From Streptomyces qinzhouensis (lineage in GTDB: Bacteria; Actinomycetota; Actinomycetes; Streptomycetales; Streptomycetaceae), in NCBI RefSeq assembly GCF_007856155.1, contig NZ_CP042266.1, positions 1,612,001 through 1,676,000 of the forward strand: a DNA stretch of 64,000 bases, written 5' to 3'. Positions within the stretch are counted from its first letter, which is position 1, and every line of letters starts with the position of its first letter. The notes under the pieces were generated by a model. The model searched no databases and was not told the origin of the DNA. It saw only the letters and a program-made list of their open reading frames with translations. A program made the position numbers and the translations under genes. This document shows positions 11,177-18,743 of the stretch, in pieces.

Positions 11177-12240
11177 CCGGCGCGGTGGTGATGGAGACGG
11201 CGCTCACCCGGCTCACCGGGATCCGCCATCCCGTCGTGCAGCCGGGGATGGGCTGGGTCGCCGGGCCGCGGCTGGTGTCGGCCGCCGCGAACGCGGGCGC
11301 GCTGGGGATCCTCGGCTCGGCGACGATGTCGCCCGCCGAGCTGCGGGCGGCGGTCCGGGAGGTGCGGTCGCGGACGGACGCGCCGTTCGGGGTGAATCTG
11401 CGCGCGGACGCGGCGGACGCCCGGGAGCGGGTGCGGATCATCGTCGGCGAGGGGGTACGGGTCGCCTCGTTCGCCCTGGCGCCGTCGCGGGATCTGATCG
11501 CCGAGCTGAAGGACGCGGGCGTGGTCGTCGTCCCGTCGGTGGGGGCCCGCCGGCATGCCGAGAAGGTCGCGGACTGGGGCGCGGACGCGGTGATCGTGCA
11601 GGGCGGCGAGGGCGGCGGTCATACCGGGGACGTCGCCACGACCGTCCTGCTGCCGCAGATCGTGGACGCGGTCGGCATCCCGGTGATCGCGGCCGGGGGC
11701 TTCCGCGACGGCCGGGGGCTGGTGGCGGCGCTGGCGCTGGGCGCGGCCGGAATCGCCATGGGGACCCGGTTTCTGCTGACGTCCGACTCGACGGTGCCGG
11801 CGGCGGTGAAGGCGCGGTATCTGGCGGCCGGGGTGAAGGATGTGACGGTGACCCGGGCGGTGGACGGACTGCCGCACCGGATGCTCCGCACCCCGCTGGT
11901 GGAGTCGCTGGAACGCCACGGCCGCACCCGGACCCTGGCCCGCGCGGCCCGCCACGCGGCGTCCTTCCGCCGGCTCTCGGGGCTGTCGTGGCGGACGCTG
12001 GTCCGCGACGGACTGGCGATGCGGCACGGCCGGGAGCTGTCCTGGAGCCAGGTGCTGATGGCGGCGAACACCCCGATGCTGCTGCGGGCGGCGATGGTGG
12101 AGGGGCGGACCGATCTGGGGGTGATGGCCGCGGGCCAGGTGGCGGGGGTGATCGGGGATCTGCCGAGCTGTGCGGAGCTGATGGAGCGGGTGATGGGGGA
12201 GGCGGCGGCGGTGGTGCGGGGACTGGCGGAGAATGGCTGA
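11173..12240 (+). CDS. ipdC: IpdC, nitronate monooxygenase-family flavoenzyme
   Basis: FMN-dependent TIM-barrel protein of the 2-nitropropane dioxygenase family, 355 residues. In steroid degraders IpdC performs a redox step on the HIC-CoA ring before EchA20. The FMN-phosphate region is seen as VQGGEGGGHTG near residues 140-150 and AAGGFRDGRG near 175, followed by GAAGIAMGTRFLLT. The N-terminus IRHPVVQPGMGWVAGPRLVSAAANAGALGILGS is typical of the family. It is last in the coupled echA20-ipdABC operon, and the toxin-antitoxin pair starts 36 nt downstream. Confidence 0.9.
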   Translation: MTGAVVMETALTRLTGIRHPVVQPGMGWVAGPRLVSAAANAGALGILGSATMSPAELRAAVREVRSRTDAPFGVNLRADAADARERVRIIVGEGVRVASFALAPSRDLIAELKDAGVVVVPSVGARRHAEKVADWGADAVIVQGGEGGGHTGDVATTVLLPQIVDAVGIPVIAAGGFRDGRGLVAALALGAAGIAMGTRFLLTSDSTVPAAVKARYLAAGVKDVTVTRAVDGLPHRMLRTPLVESLERHGRTRTLARAARHAASFRRLSGLSWRTLVRDGLAMRHGRELSWSQVLMAANTPMLLRAAMVEGRTDLGVMAAGQVAGVIGDLPSCAELMERVMGEAAAVVRGLAENG

Positions 12241-12276
12241 TCCCGGGACCGTTTCCACGGATCCGCGGACACTGGC

Positions 12277-12549
12277 ATGGTGACCGATCACCTCAGCATG
12301 CGAGAGACCCGAGCCCGGCTTCCCGAGATCCTGAACCGCGCGGAGTCCGGCGAAGCCACCGTCATCACGCGTAACGGCAAGCCGGTCGCCGCCGTCATTC
12401 CGCTGGACGAGTACAGCGCGCTGGAGGAAGCGGCGGACGAACGGCTCGCGCGTGAGGCCCTCCGGCATCTCGGCGAGCCGACGAGTTCGATGGCCGAGGT
12501 GCTGACCGAGGTCTTCGGCGAGCAGGACGGGAAGAACAACTGCACATGA
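12277..12549 (+). CDS. Phd/YefM-family antitoxin
   Basis: A 90-residue DNA-binding antitoxin. The N-terminal Phd/YefM fold is shown by MRETRARLPEILNRAESGEATVITRNGKPVAAVIPLDEYSALEE. The C-terminal third would normally wrap the toxin. The ATG overlaps nothing upstream but lies only 36 nt after ipdC. Its stop overlaps the RelE-like toxin start by 4 nt (ATGA), the standard arrangement for autoregulated modules. The antitoxin looks intact while its toxin does not. The pair is unrelated to steroid metabolism. Confidence 0.88.
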   Translation: MVTDHLSMRETRARLPEILNRAESGEATVITRNGKPVAAVIPLDEYSALEEAADERLAREALRHLGEPTSSMAEVLTEVFGEQDGKNNCT

Positions 12550-12860
12550 AGTACGCGTTCCGCTTCACGGCCGCGGCCTGGCGGCAGTTCAAGGCGATCC
12601 CCCAGTACGACGCCATGCGGATTCTGACCGCGCTGTCACCGCTCGGGGACGACCCCCGCCGCGAGGACGCCGATATCAAGAGGCTCTCGGGGCACGAAAA
12701 GCCTCTACCGGCTGCGCGTCGGCGACTATCGCATCGCCTGCACCGTGGACAACGGAGAGCTCGTCGTCCTGCTGGTCGGACCGGACCGGTCCCGGACGGC
12801 CGGGCAAGCGGGCGGCCGGACGAGGTCGGCCACCGGCGGGACGTCCACCGGGTGCTCTGA
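12546..12860 (+). pseudogene. RelE-family toxin, frameshifted and probably inactive
   Basis: The first 52 codons read as a RelE/ParE toxin (KYAFRFTAAAWRQFKAIP ... DIKRLSGHE). The expected continuation SLYRLRVGDYRIACTVDNGELVVLLV is in the next frame, reached by removing one A from the AAAA run at 12697-12700. The typical toxin end VGHRRDVHRVL then returns in the first frame at 12825-12857, after about 44 extra bases (12778-12821). Net reading frame is thus kept, but the core strand and catalytic region are scrambled. Two separate lesions argue for real decay rather than one sequencing error. The reading frame stays open only because of high GC. Confidence 0.75.
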
Positions 12861-12877
12861 GCGCGGAGCAGGGTCGT

Positions 12878-14035
12878 TCACAGCCGTTCGAGGATTGTCA
12901 CATTCGCCTGGCCGCCGCCCTCGCACATCGTCTGGAGGCCGAACCGGCCGCCCGTGCGTTCGAGTTCGTGCAGCAGGGTCGTCATCAGGCGGGCGCCGGT
13001 CGCGCCCAGCGGATGGCCGAGGGCTATCGCGCCGCCGTTGACATTGACCCGGGCCGGGTCCGCCCCGGTCTCCTCCAGCCAGGCCAGGACGACGGGTGCG
13101 AAGGCCTCGTTGATCTCCACAAGGTCGATCTCGCCGAGGGTGAGGCCGGTCTTCTCGAGCGCGTAGGCGGTGGCCGGGATGGGGGCCGCGAGCATCCGGA
13201 TCGGGTCGTCGCCGCGGGCCGAGAGATGGTGGACGCGGGCGCGCGGGGTCAGACCGTGGTCGCGGACCGCGCGTTCGCTCGCCAGCAGCAGGGCGGCGGC
13301 GCCGTCGGAGACCTGGGAGGAGCAGGCGGCGGTGATCGTGCCGCCCGGGACCACCGGGTCGAGGGCCGCCATCTTCGCCGCGGTGGTGTCGCGGCGCGGA
13401 CCCTCGTCCGTGGTGATGTCGCCGTACGGCACCGTCTCGCGGGCGAACCGGCCCTCGTCGATCGCCCGGACCGCCCGCTCGTGGGAGCGGAGCGCGTACT
13501 CCTCCTGGTCGCGGCGGGTGATGCCCCACCGGCGGGCGATCAGTTCGGCGCCGTGGAACTGGTCGACGGGCGCGTCGCCGTAGCGGGCCCGCCAGCCCTC
13601 GCTGCCCGCGAAGGGGCCGCCGGTGAGCCCGAGCGGGTCGGCGGCCCGCCGGGACGCGAAGGCGATCGGGACCATGGACATGTTCTGCACCCCGCCGGCG
13701 ACGACCAGGTCCTGGGTGCCGGAGAGGACCGCCTGCGCCGCGAAGTGCACCGCCTGCTGGGAGGAGCCGCACTGGCGGTCGACGGTGACGCCCGGCACCT
13801 CCTCGGGCAGCCCGGCCGCCAGCCAGGCGGTCCGGGCGATGTCACCGGCCTGGGGGCCGACGGCGTCCAGACAGCCGAACACGACGTCCTCGACGGCCGC
13901 CGGGTCGATGCCGGAGCGTTCGACGAGGGCGGTCAGTACATGGGCTCCCAGATCCGCGGGGTGGACCGCGGCCAGTCCCCCGCGGCGCCTGCCGACGGGG
14001 GTGCGTACCGCTTCGACGATATAGGCCTCGGCCAT
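12878..14035 (-). CDS. fadA6: Acetyl-CoA C-acyltransferase, FadA6-like thiolase
   Basis: Thiolase of 385 residues that cleaves a beta-keto acyl-CoA with CoA. In KstR2 clusters it acts on the linear product of ring opening. Catalytic residues are visible: Cys in VDRQCGSSQQAVH near residue 90, His in GHPLGATGARL near 340, and Cys in CEGGGQANVT near 372. The ATG has a good GGGAGG site. It lies 20 nt downstream of kstR2 on the same strand, in the order ipdF-kstR2-fadA6. Its 3' end converges on the toxin gene with 17 nt between stops. Confidence 0.92.
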   Translation of the reverse strand: MAEAYIVEAVRTPVGRRRGGLAAVHPADLGAHVLTALVERSGIDPAAVEDVVFGCLDAVGPQAGDIARTAWLAAGLPEEVPGVTVDRQCGSSQQAVHFAAQAVLSGTQDLVVAGGVQNMSMVPIAFASRRAADPLGLTGGPFAGSEGWRARYGDAPVDQFHGAELIARRWGITRRDQEEYALRSHERAVRAIDEGRFARETVPYGDITTDEGPRRDTTAAKMAALDPVVPGGTITAACSSQVSDGAAALLLASERAVRDHGLTPRARVHHLSARGDDPIRMLAAPIPATAYALEKTGLTLGEIDLVEINEAFAPVVLAWLEETGADPARVNVNGGAIALGHPLGATGARLMTTLLHELERTGGRFGLQTMCEGGGQANVTILERL

Positions 14036-14055
14036 CTCGGACCTCCCTCTCGCGG

Positions 14056-14961
14056 CTACCTGGGCCGCGGCTGCGATGTGCCGCCGGTGCTCACGGCGAT
14101 CCCGTCCAGCACCATCGACAGGAACTGGCGGGCGATCTCCTCGGGGCCGTGCGGGCCGTCCGGCCGGTACCAGGAAGCGGCCACCCAGACGGTGTCGCGC
14201 AGAAAGCGGTACGCCAGCCGGATGTCGAGGTCGGCGCGGAAGACCCCGTCGGCGACGCCGCGCTCCAGGGTCCCGACCCACAGCTGCTCGAACCGGCGCC
14301 TTGAATCGTCGAGATAGCCGAAGCGCGGCCGGCCGGCCAGCTGCCCGGACTCCTTCTGGTAGATCGCGACGGCGGCGCGGTGCCGGTCGATCTCCCGGAA
14401 GGACTCGGTGACCAGGGCCTCGACGGTCTCGCGGGGGCCGAGCCCGGCGGCGAGCACCGCGTCGTACCCGGCCCAGAGTTCATTGATGAAGGCGGAGAGG
14501 ATCTCGTCGAGCATCGACTCCTTGGAGTCGAAGTGGTAGTAGAGACTGCCCGCGAGGAGGCCCGCCTCGTCCGCGATACGGCGGACGGTGGTGGCGTTGT
14601 AGCCGTGGGCCGCGAAGACCTCGGCGGCGACGCCGAGCAGTTCGCCGCGGCGTTCGGGGGCGGCGTTCGTCCGGGTCTTCGCCGCCGGTCCCGCGCTCTC
14701 CTTGGCCCCGGCCCGCCCCTTCGCCCCGGGTGTCCCGGAAGCTCCGGGCGCTCCACCGGCACGGCTCGACCCGGGCGTTCCGGGCGCTGCACCGGCCTCG
14801 CTCGCGCCGGGTGCTCCGGGCGCTCCACCGGCGCCGCTCGACCGGGGTGTTCCGGGCGTTCCGGTTGTTCCCGTTGTCCCTGTTGCTTCGGTTGTTTCCG
14901 CCGTTCCGCCTGTGGTTCTGTTCGCGCTTTTCGGTCTGTTCGCTCTGTTCGTGTTCGGCAC
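14056..14961 (-). CDS. kstR2: KstR2-like TetR-family repressor with low-complexity N-terminal extension
   Basis: Transcription repressor of the HIP-catabolism genes; in mycobacteria HIP-CoA releases it. The last ~197 residues match my memory of KstR2 almost segment by segment: RRGELLGVAAEVFAAHGYNATTVRRIADEAG, LAGSLYYHFDSKESM (HTH), IYQKESGQLAGRPRFGY, and RFLRDTVWVAASWYRPDGP. Before this lies a ~104-residue Gly/Ala/Pro/Thr-rich stretch built of imperfect GAPGxPG repeats. The only in-frame start before the domain that does not enter ipdF is the GTG at 14961 (VPNTNRAN), so the extension appears to be translated, but it could instead be untranslated if an unusual start is used. It sits between ipdF and fadA6. 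Confidence 0.85.
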   Translation of the reverse strand: MPNTNRANRPKSANRTTGGTAETTEATGTTGTTGTPGTPRSSGAGGAPGAPGASEAGAAPGTPGSSRAGGAPGASGTPGAKGRAGAKESAGPAAKTRTNAAPERRGELLGVAAEVFAAHGYNATTVRRIADEAGLLAGSLYYHFDSKESMLDEILSAFINELWAGYDAVLAAGLGPRETVEALVTESFREIDRHRAAVAIYQKESGQLAGRPRFGYLDDSRRRFEQLWVGTLERGVADGVFRADLDIRLAYRFLRDTVWVAASWYRPDGPHGPEEIARQFLSMVLDGIAVSTGGTSQPRPR

Positions 14962-15023
14962 GTCTTCATTGTCCGTCTCCGGTTCCGCACTCCCCCGTCC
15001 CGCCCGTGTCCGGCCCCCGGCGC

Positions 15024-15860
15024 TCACGCCCGTCTGCTGCTGACCGGGACGATCTCGCCCGTCATATAGGAGGAGTAGTCCCCCGCCAGGAAGACGATCA
15101 CATTGGCGATCTCCCACGGTTCGGCGTACCGGCCGAACGCCTCGCGCTCGGTCAGCTCCGCCAGCAGTTCGGCCGAGGTGACCTTCACCAGATGGGGGTG
15201 CATGGCCAGGCTGGGCGCGACCGCGTTGACCCGGACTCCGTACGCCGCCGCCTCCAGCGCCGCACACCGGGTCAGGGCCATGACTCCGGCCTTCGCCGCC
15301 GCGTAGTGGGCCTGTCCGGCCTGGGCCCGCCAGCCGACGACGGAGGCGTTGTTGACGATCACTCCGCCGCGGCCGCTGTCACGGAAGGCCCGCAGTGCGG
15401 CGCGGGTACAGCGGAAGGTGCCGTTCAGGGTGGTGTCGAGCACCCGGTTCCACTGGTCGTCGGCCATGTCGACGAGGTCCGCGGTGCCGCCGAGCCCGGC
15501 GTTGTTGACGACGATGTCCGGGCCGCCGTGCTCCTCGGTGATCCGGGCGAAGAGCGCCCGTACCTGCTCCTCGTCGGTGACGTCGCAGGGCTGGGCGGCC
15601 ACCGCGTCCGCGCCGAACTCGTCGGCGAGGGCGGTCCGGGACTCCGCCAGCCGCCGCCGGTGGGCGTCGCTGAGCAGGACCCGCGCGCCCTCCTCCAGGA
15701 ACCGGCGGGCGGTGGCGCCGCCGATCCCGGCCCCGGCCGCGGCGGTGACCAGTGCCGTACGGCCCCGGAGCAGACCGTGGCCCGGCACATAGGCGGGAGG
15801 CTCGCCCAGCGGGCTCCGGCCGCCGCTCCCGCCGTTCGCGGCTTCCCTGTCGCTCTCCAC
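15024..15860 (-). CDS. ipdF: IpdF-like short-chain dehydrogenase (HIP-CoA 5-position)
   Basis: SDR enzyme of 278 residues. IpdF acts on the ring keto/hydroxy group of HIP-CoA early in C/D-ring breakdown. The cofactor motif is the modified TAAAGAGIGGATARR near residues 38-52, which IpdF (Rv3559c) shares, followed by NNAGLGG, NNASVVGWRAQ and YAAAKAGVMALTRC with the catalytic Tyr and Lys. The GTG start has no strong Shine-Dalgarno and lies 14 nt from the palindrome at 15874. It is first in the - strand operon ipdF-kstR2-fadA6. Confidence 0.88.
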   Translation of the reverse strand: MESDREAANGGSGGRSPLGEPPAYVPGHGLLRGRTALVTAAAGAGIGGATARRFLEEGARVLLSDAHRRRLAESRTALADEFGADAVAAQPCDVTDEEQVRALFARITEEHGGPDIVVNNAGLGGTADLVDMADDQWNRVLDTTLNGTFRCTRAALRAFRDSGRGGVIVNNASVVGWRAQAGQAHYAAAKAGVMALTRCAALEAAAYGVRVNAVAPSLAMHPHLVKVTSAELLAELTEREAFGRYAEPWEIANVIVFLAGDYSSYMTGEIVPVSSRRA

Positions 15861-15873
15861 CCGGGCACGTTAA

Positions 15874-15893
15874 CCTACCAAACACTTGTTAGG
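15874..15893. promoter_or_regulatory. Candidate KstR2 operator between ipdF and the acyl-CoA dehydrogenase genes
   Basis: 20-bp palindrome CCTAcCAA-acac-TTGtTAGG. The core ACCAAACACTTGTT matches the remembered KstR2 motif AnCAAGnnCTTGnT with a single mismatch. It occupies the 50-nt divergent promoter, so one bound dimer could repress ipdF-kstR2-fadA6 (autoregulation) and the dehydrogenase pair together. Confidence 0.72.
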
Positions 15894-15910
15894 GAAGGAT
15901 GGGTGTACCG

Positions 15911-17053
15911 ATGGACCTGCACCACTCCCCGGAGGACGACGCCTTCCGGGCCGAGGCCCGGAGCTGGCTCGCGGCGCATGTGCCCCGGGCGCCCCTGCCG
16001 TCGCTGGAGACCCGGGAGGGCTTCGCCGCCCATCGCGCCTGGGAGGCGGAGCTGGCGGCCGACCGCTGGTCGGCGGTGTCCTGGCCGACCCGCTACGGCG
16101 GCCGGGACGCCGATCTGGTGCGCTGGCTGGCCTTCGAGGAGGAGTACTGGTCGGCGGGCGCCCCCGGGCGGGTCTCGCAGAACGGCATCAGTCTGCTCGC
16201 GCCCACCCTCCTCGACCACGGCACCGAGGAGCAGCGGGCCCGGATCCTGCCGCCGATGGCCCGTGGGGAGACGGTCTGGGCCCAGGCCTGGTCGGAGCCG
16301 GAGGCGGGCTCGGATCTGGCGGCGCTGCGTTCGCGGGCGGTCCGCACGGCCGGCGGCTGGCTGTTGACCGGGCAGAAGACCTGGTCGTCGCGGGCGGCGT
16401 TCGCGGACCGGGCGTTCGGGGTCTTCCGCAGCGATCCGGCGGCGGCGCGCCCGCACGACGGGCTGACGTATCTGATGTTCTGCCTGTCCGCGCCGGGGGT
16501 GACGGTACGGCCGGTGGGGCGGCTCGACGGGAAGCCCGCGTTCGCGGAGATCTTCCTGGACGAGGTGTTCGTCCCGGACGAGGACGTGATCGGGGAGCCG
16601 GGGCAGGGCTGGCGGATCGCGATGTCGGCGACGGGGAACGAGCGGGGGCTGACCCTGCGCTCCCCGGGCCGCTTCCTGGCGGCGGCGGAGCGTCTCGTAC
16701 GGCAGTGGCAGGCGGCGGGTTCACCGGAGGGGGCGTTGCGGGACCGGGTCGCGGACGCGGTGATCGGGGCGCGGGCCTACCAGCTGTTCACCTGGGAGGC
16801 GGCGGCCCGGTACGCGGCCGGCGGGCGGCTCGGCGCCGAGTCCAGTCTGAACAAGGTCTTCTGGTCGGAGTACGACATCGCGCTGCACGAGACGGCACTC
16901 GACCTGCTGGGCGGGGAGGGTGAGTTCGCGGACACGGAGTGGGCCGAGGGGCATGTGTTCGCGCTCGCCGGGCCGATCTACGCGGGCACGAACGAGATAC
17001 AGCGGGACATCGTCGCCGAGAAACTGCTCGGCCTGCCGAAGGGGCGTCGCTGA
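15911..17053 (+). CDS. fadE31: Acyl-CoA dehydrogenase, FadE31-like subunit
   Basis: FAD-dependent acyl-CoA dehydrogenase subunit of 380 residues. Segments FEEEYWSAGAPGRVSQNG, APTLLDHGT, WAQAWSEPEAGSDLA, GQKTWSS, FRSDPA and NERGLTLRSPGRFLAAAERLV resemble FadE31 of the mycobacterial KstR2 regulon. The C-terminal motif reads IYAGTNEIQRDIVAEKLLGLP, with Ala where single-subunit enzymes carry the catalytic Glu (IYEGT). This is usual in the two-gene alpha2beta2 type. I prefer the ATG at 15911 over 15899, because the AAGGA site abuts the latter. The next subunit gene starts at its stop codon (TGATG). Confidence 0.85.
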   Translation: MDLHHSPEDDAFRAEARSWLAAHVPRAPLPSLETREGFAAHRAWEAELAADRWSAVSWPTRYGGRDADLVRWLAFEEEYWSAGAPGRVSQNGISLLAPTLLDHGTEEQRARILPPMARGETVWAQAWSEPEAGSDLAALRSRAVRTAGGWLLTGQKTWSSRAAFADRAFGVFRSDPAAARPHDGLTYLMFCLSAPGVTVRPVGRLDGKPAFAEIFLDEVFVPDEDVIGEPGQGWRIAMSATGNERGLTLRSPGRFLAAAERLVRQWQAAGSPEGALRDRVADAVIGARAYQLFTWEAAARYAAGGRLGAESSLNKVFWSEYDIALHETALDLLGGEGEFADTEWAEGHVFALAGPIYAGTNEIQRDIVAEKLLGLPKGRR

Positions 17054-18051
17054 TGCGTTTCGCGCTGGAGGAGGAGCAGCGGGCCTTCGGCCGGTCCCTG
17101 GACGCGCTGCTGACCGCGGCGGATGTGCCGGCGGCGGCCAGGGCCTGGGCCGAGGGGGATCCGGCGCCGGGGCGGGCGCTGCTGGCCCGGGTGGCCGATG
17201 CGGGGCTGGTGGCGCTGGCGGTGCCGGAGGAGTACGAGGGGATGGGCCCGCGACCGGTCGAACTGGCCGTGGCCCTGGTGGAGCTGGGACGGCATGCGGT
17301 GCCCGGGCCCGTGGTGGAGACGGTGGCGGCGGCGTCGCTGCTGGCCGGGCTGGCCGCCGGGCGGGCCGGGGCGGGCGCGGCCGACCTGCTGCCGGGGCTG
17401 GTGCGCGGGGAGACGCTCGTATCGCTGGTGGCCCCGGGCGGGGGGCCGTACGCGCTGGACGCGGACGCGGCGGGGACGGTGATCGTCGTGGATCCGGAGG
17501 CGGCGGAGGTCCGGATCGCGCCGGGGCACGGACCGGTCCGGGTCTCCACCGATCCGGTCCGGCGGCTCGCGCTGCCGGACACCGGGGGCGAGGTGCTGGC
17601 CCGGGGGCCGGGCGCGGTGGCGGCGGGGGCCCGGGCCGGACAGCTGGCCCGGCTGCTGACGGCGGCGCAGTGTCTGGGCACGGGGCAGGCGTTATTGGAC
17701 CGTACGGTCGGCTATGTACGGCAGCGGGTGCAGTTCGGCACCCCGGTGGGTGGCTTCCAGGCGGTCAAGCACCGGCTGGCGGACACCCTGATCGGGCTGG
17801 AGTTCGCCCGGCCGCTGGTGTTCGGGGCGGCCGTGACGCGGGACGTCCGGGATATCGCGGCGGCGAAGGCCGCGGCGGGCAAGGCGGGTTACGCGGCGGC
17901 CCGCACGGCGCTCCAGTTCCATGGCGCGATCGGCTACACGGAGGAGTTCGACCTGGCGCTCTGGCTCCGCCGGGCCCGCCCGCTGCGCGATGCCTGGGGC
18001 ACCCCGGCGGAGTGCCGCGCGGCGGTCCTGACCTCGGGCGCGGACGGCTGA
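17053..18051 (+). CDS. Acyl-CoA dehydrogenase, FadE32/FadE33-like partner subunit
   Basis: A 332-residue short acyl-CoA dehydrogenase subunit. It begins RFALEEEQRAFGRSLDALL and has the family N-terminal helices and LVALAVPEEYEGMGPRPVE, then RVQFGTPVGGFQAVKHRLAD and HGAIGYTEEFDLALWLRRA at the C-terminus. Such short subunits pair with a FadE31/FadE26-type partner into heterotetramers that share one FAD/CoA site per pair, and its start overlaps the partner's stop by 1 nt. The likely substrate is a CoA thioester from C/D-ring opening (inference). Confidence 0.85.
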   Translation: MRFALEEEQRAFGRSLDALLTAADVPAAARAWAEGDPAPGRALLARVADAGLVALAVPEEYEGMGPRPVELAVALVELGRHAVPGPVVETVAAASLLAGLAAGRAGAGAADLLPGLVRGETLVSLVAPGGGPYALDADAAGTVIVVDPEAAEVRIAPGHGPVRVSTDPVRRLALPDTGGEVLARGPGAVAAGARAGQLARLLTAAQCLGTGQALLDRTVGYVRQRVQFGTPVGGFQAVKHRLADTLIGLEFARPLVFGAAVTRDVRDIAAAKAAAGKAGYAAARTALQFHGAIGYTEEFDLALWLRRARPLRDAWGTPAECRAAVLTSGADG

Positions 18052-18098
18052 TGGTACGGGCGCCGCACCCGTTCGGGACGCCGAGGCGATCCGGCCCG

Positions 18099-18581
18099 TC
18101 AGGTGCGGCGGCGGGTGGCCGCGGCCGTGCCCGGGCGCCAGGACTCGACCACCAGTTCCTCGGCCTCGACCCTCGTCAGGACGACTTCCGCGAGGTCCAC
18201 CCGGAAGAGGTGGAACTCCTCGGGTGGGGCGATCTCCGCCCGGAAGCGGTCGAGTTCGGCGCCTTCGGTCACTTCGGCCGCCCGGCCGGAGAGCTTCGCG
18301 TCGCCGGTCGCCATGGACTCCACCGTGCCCGGGTTCGCGTGCAGCGCGAACCGGGGGTCGCGGAGCAGGTCCTTCGCCTTCCACGAGCCGGGCATCATGC
18401 CCAGACAGACCTCGCCGCCCAGGAAGGTGATCTCCAGTCCGCTCACCCGGGGTGAACCGTCCTTGCGGAGCGTGGCGAGAACATGGTGGGTGTGCTCCTC
18501 GAAGCGGCGGCGCACGGCGTCGGCGAGTACGGGTTCGGCGGCCCGGAAATCCGCCCAGGACGTGGTGGTGTCGGTGCTCAT
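18099..18581 (-). CDS. Pyridoxamine 5'-phosphate oxidase-fold protein
   Basis: A 160-residue split-beta-barrel flavin- or F420-binding family protein. RRRFEEHTHHVLATLRKDGSPRVSGLEI is the usual N-terminal strand pair, followed by GEVCLGMMPGSWKAKDLLRDPRFALHANPG, typical of the PPOX/F420 class. Related proteins bind FMN, F420 or heme, and the cofactor cannot be told here. I chose the ATG giving MSTDTTTSW, with GGAG 8-12 nt upstream, rather than the ATG seven codons earlier. It converges on the acyl-CoA dehydrogenase gene 47 nt away and is probably unrelated to it. Confidence 0.8.
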   Translation of the reverse strand: MSTDTTTSWADFRAAEPVLADAVRRRFEEHTHHVLATLRKDGSPRVSGLEITFLGGEVCLGMMPGSWKAKDLLRDPRFALHANPGTVESMATGDAKLSGRAAEVTEGAELDRFRAEIAPPEEFHLFRVDLAEVVLTRVEAEELVVESWRPGTAAATRRRT

Positions 18582-18743
18582 GGACCCCACTCCACCACTC
18601 AAACCGGACAGCTTCTGTCAGGATTTCCGGAGGGTCGGAGAATTCGGCTGCGCGGCCCCGGCCGGCCCGTGCTGTGCTGGTGGTGGGCCGGAGGCCGCCA
18701 CCGTGGCGGCGGGAGGTACGGCCCACCGCCGAGGAGGACCCTC

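Noticed and set aside
14091..14990. Second - strand frame beginning MKTCRTRTER over the kstR2 gene
   Set aside because: It has a good-looking ATG but its product is Arg/Pro/Ser-rich. The TetR domain with matching HTH is in the other frame.
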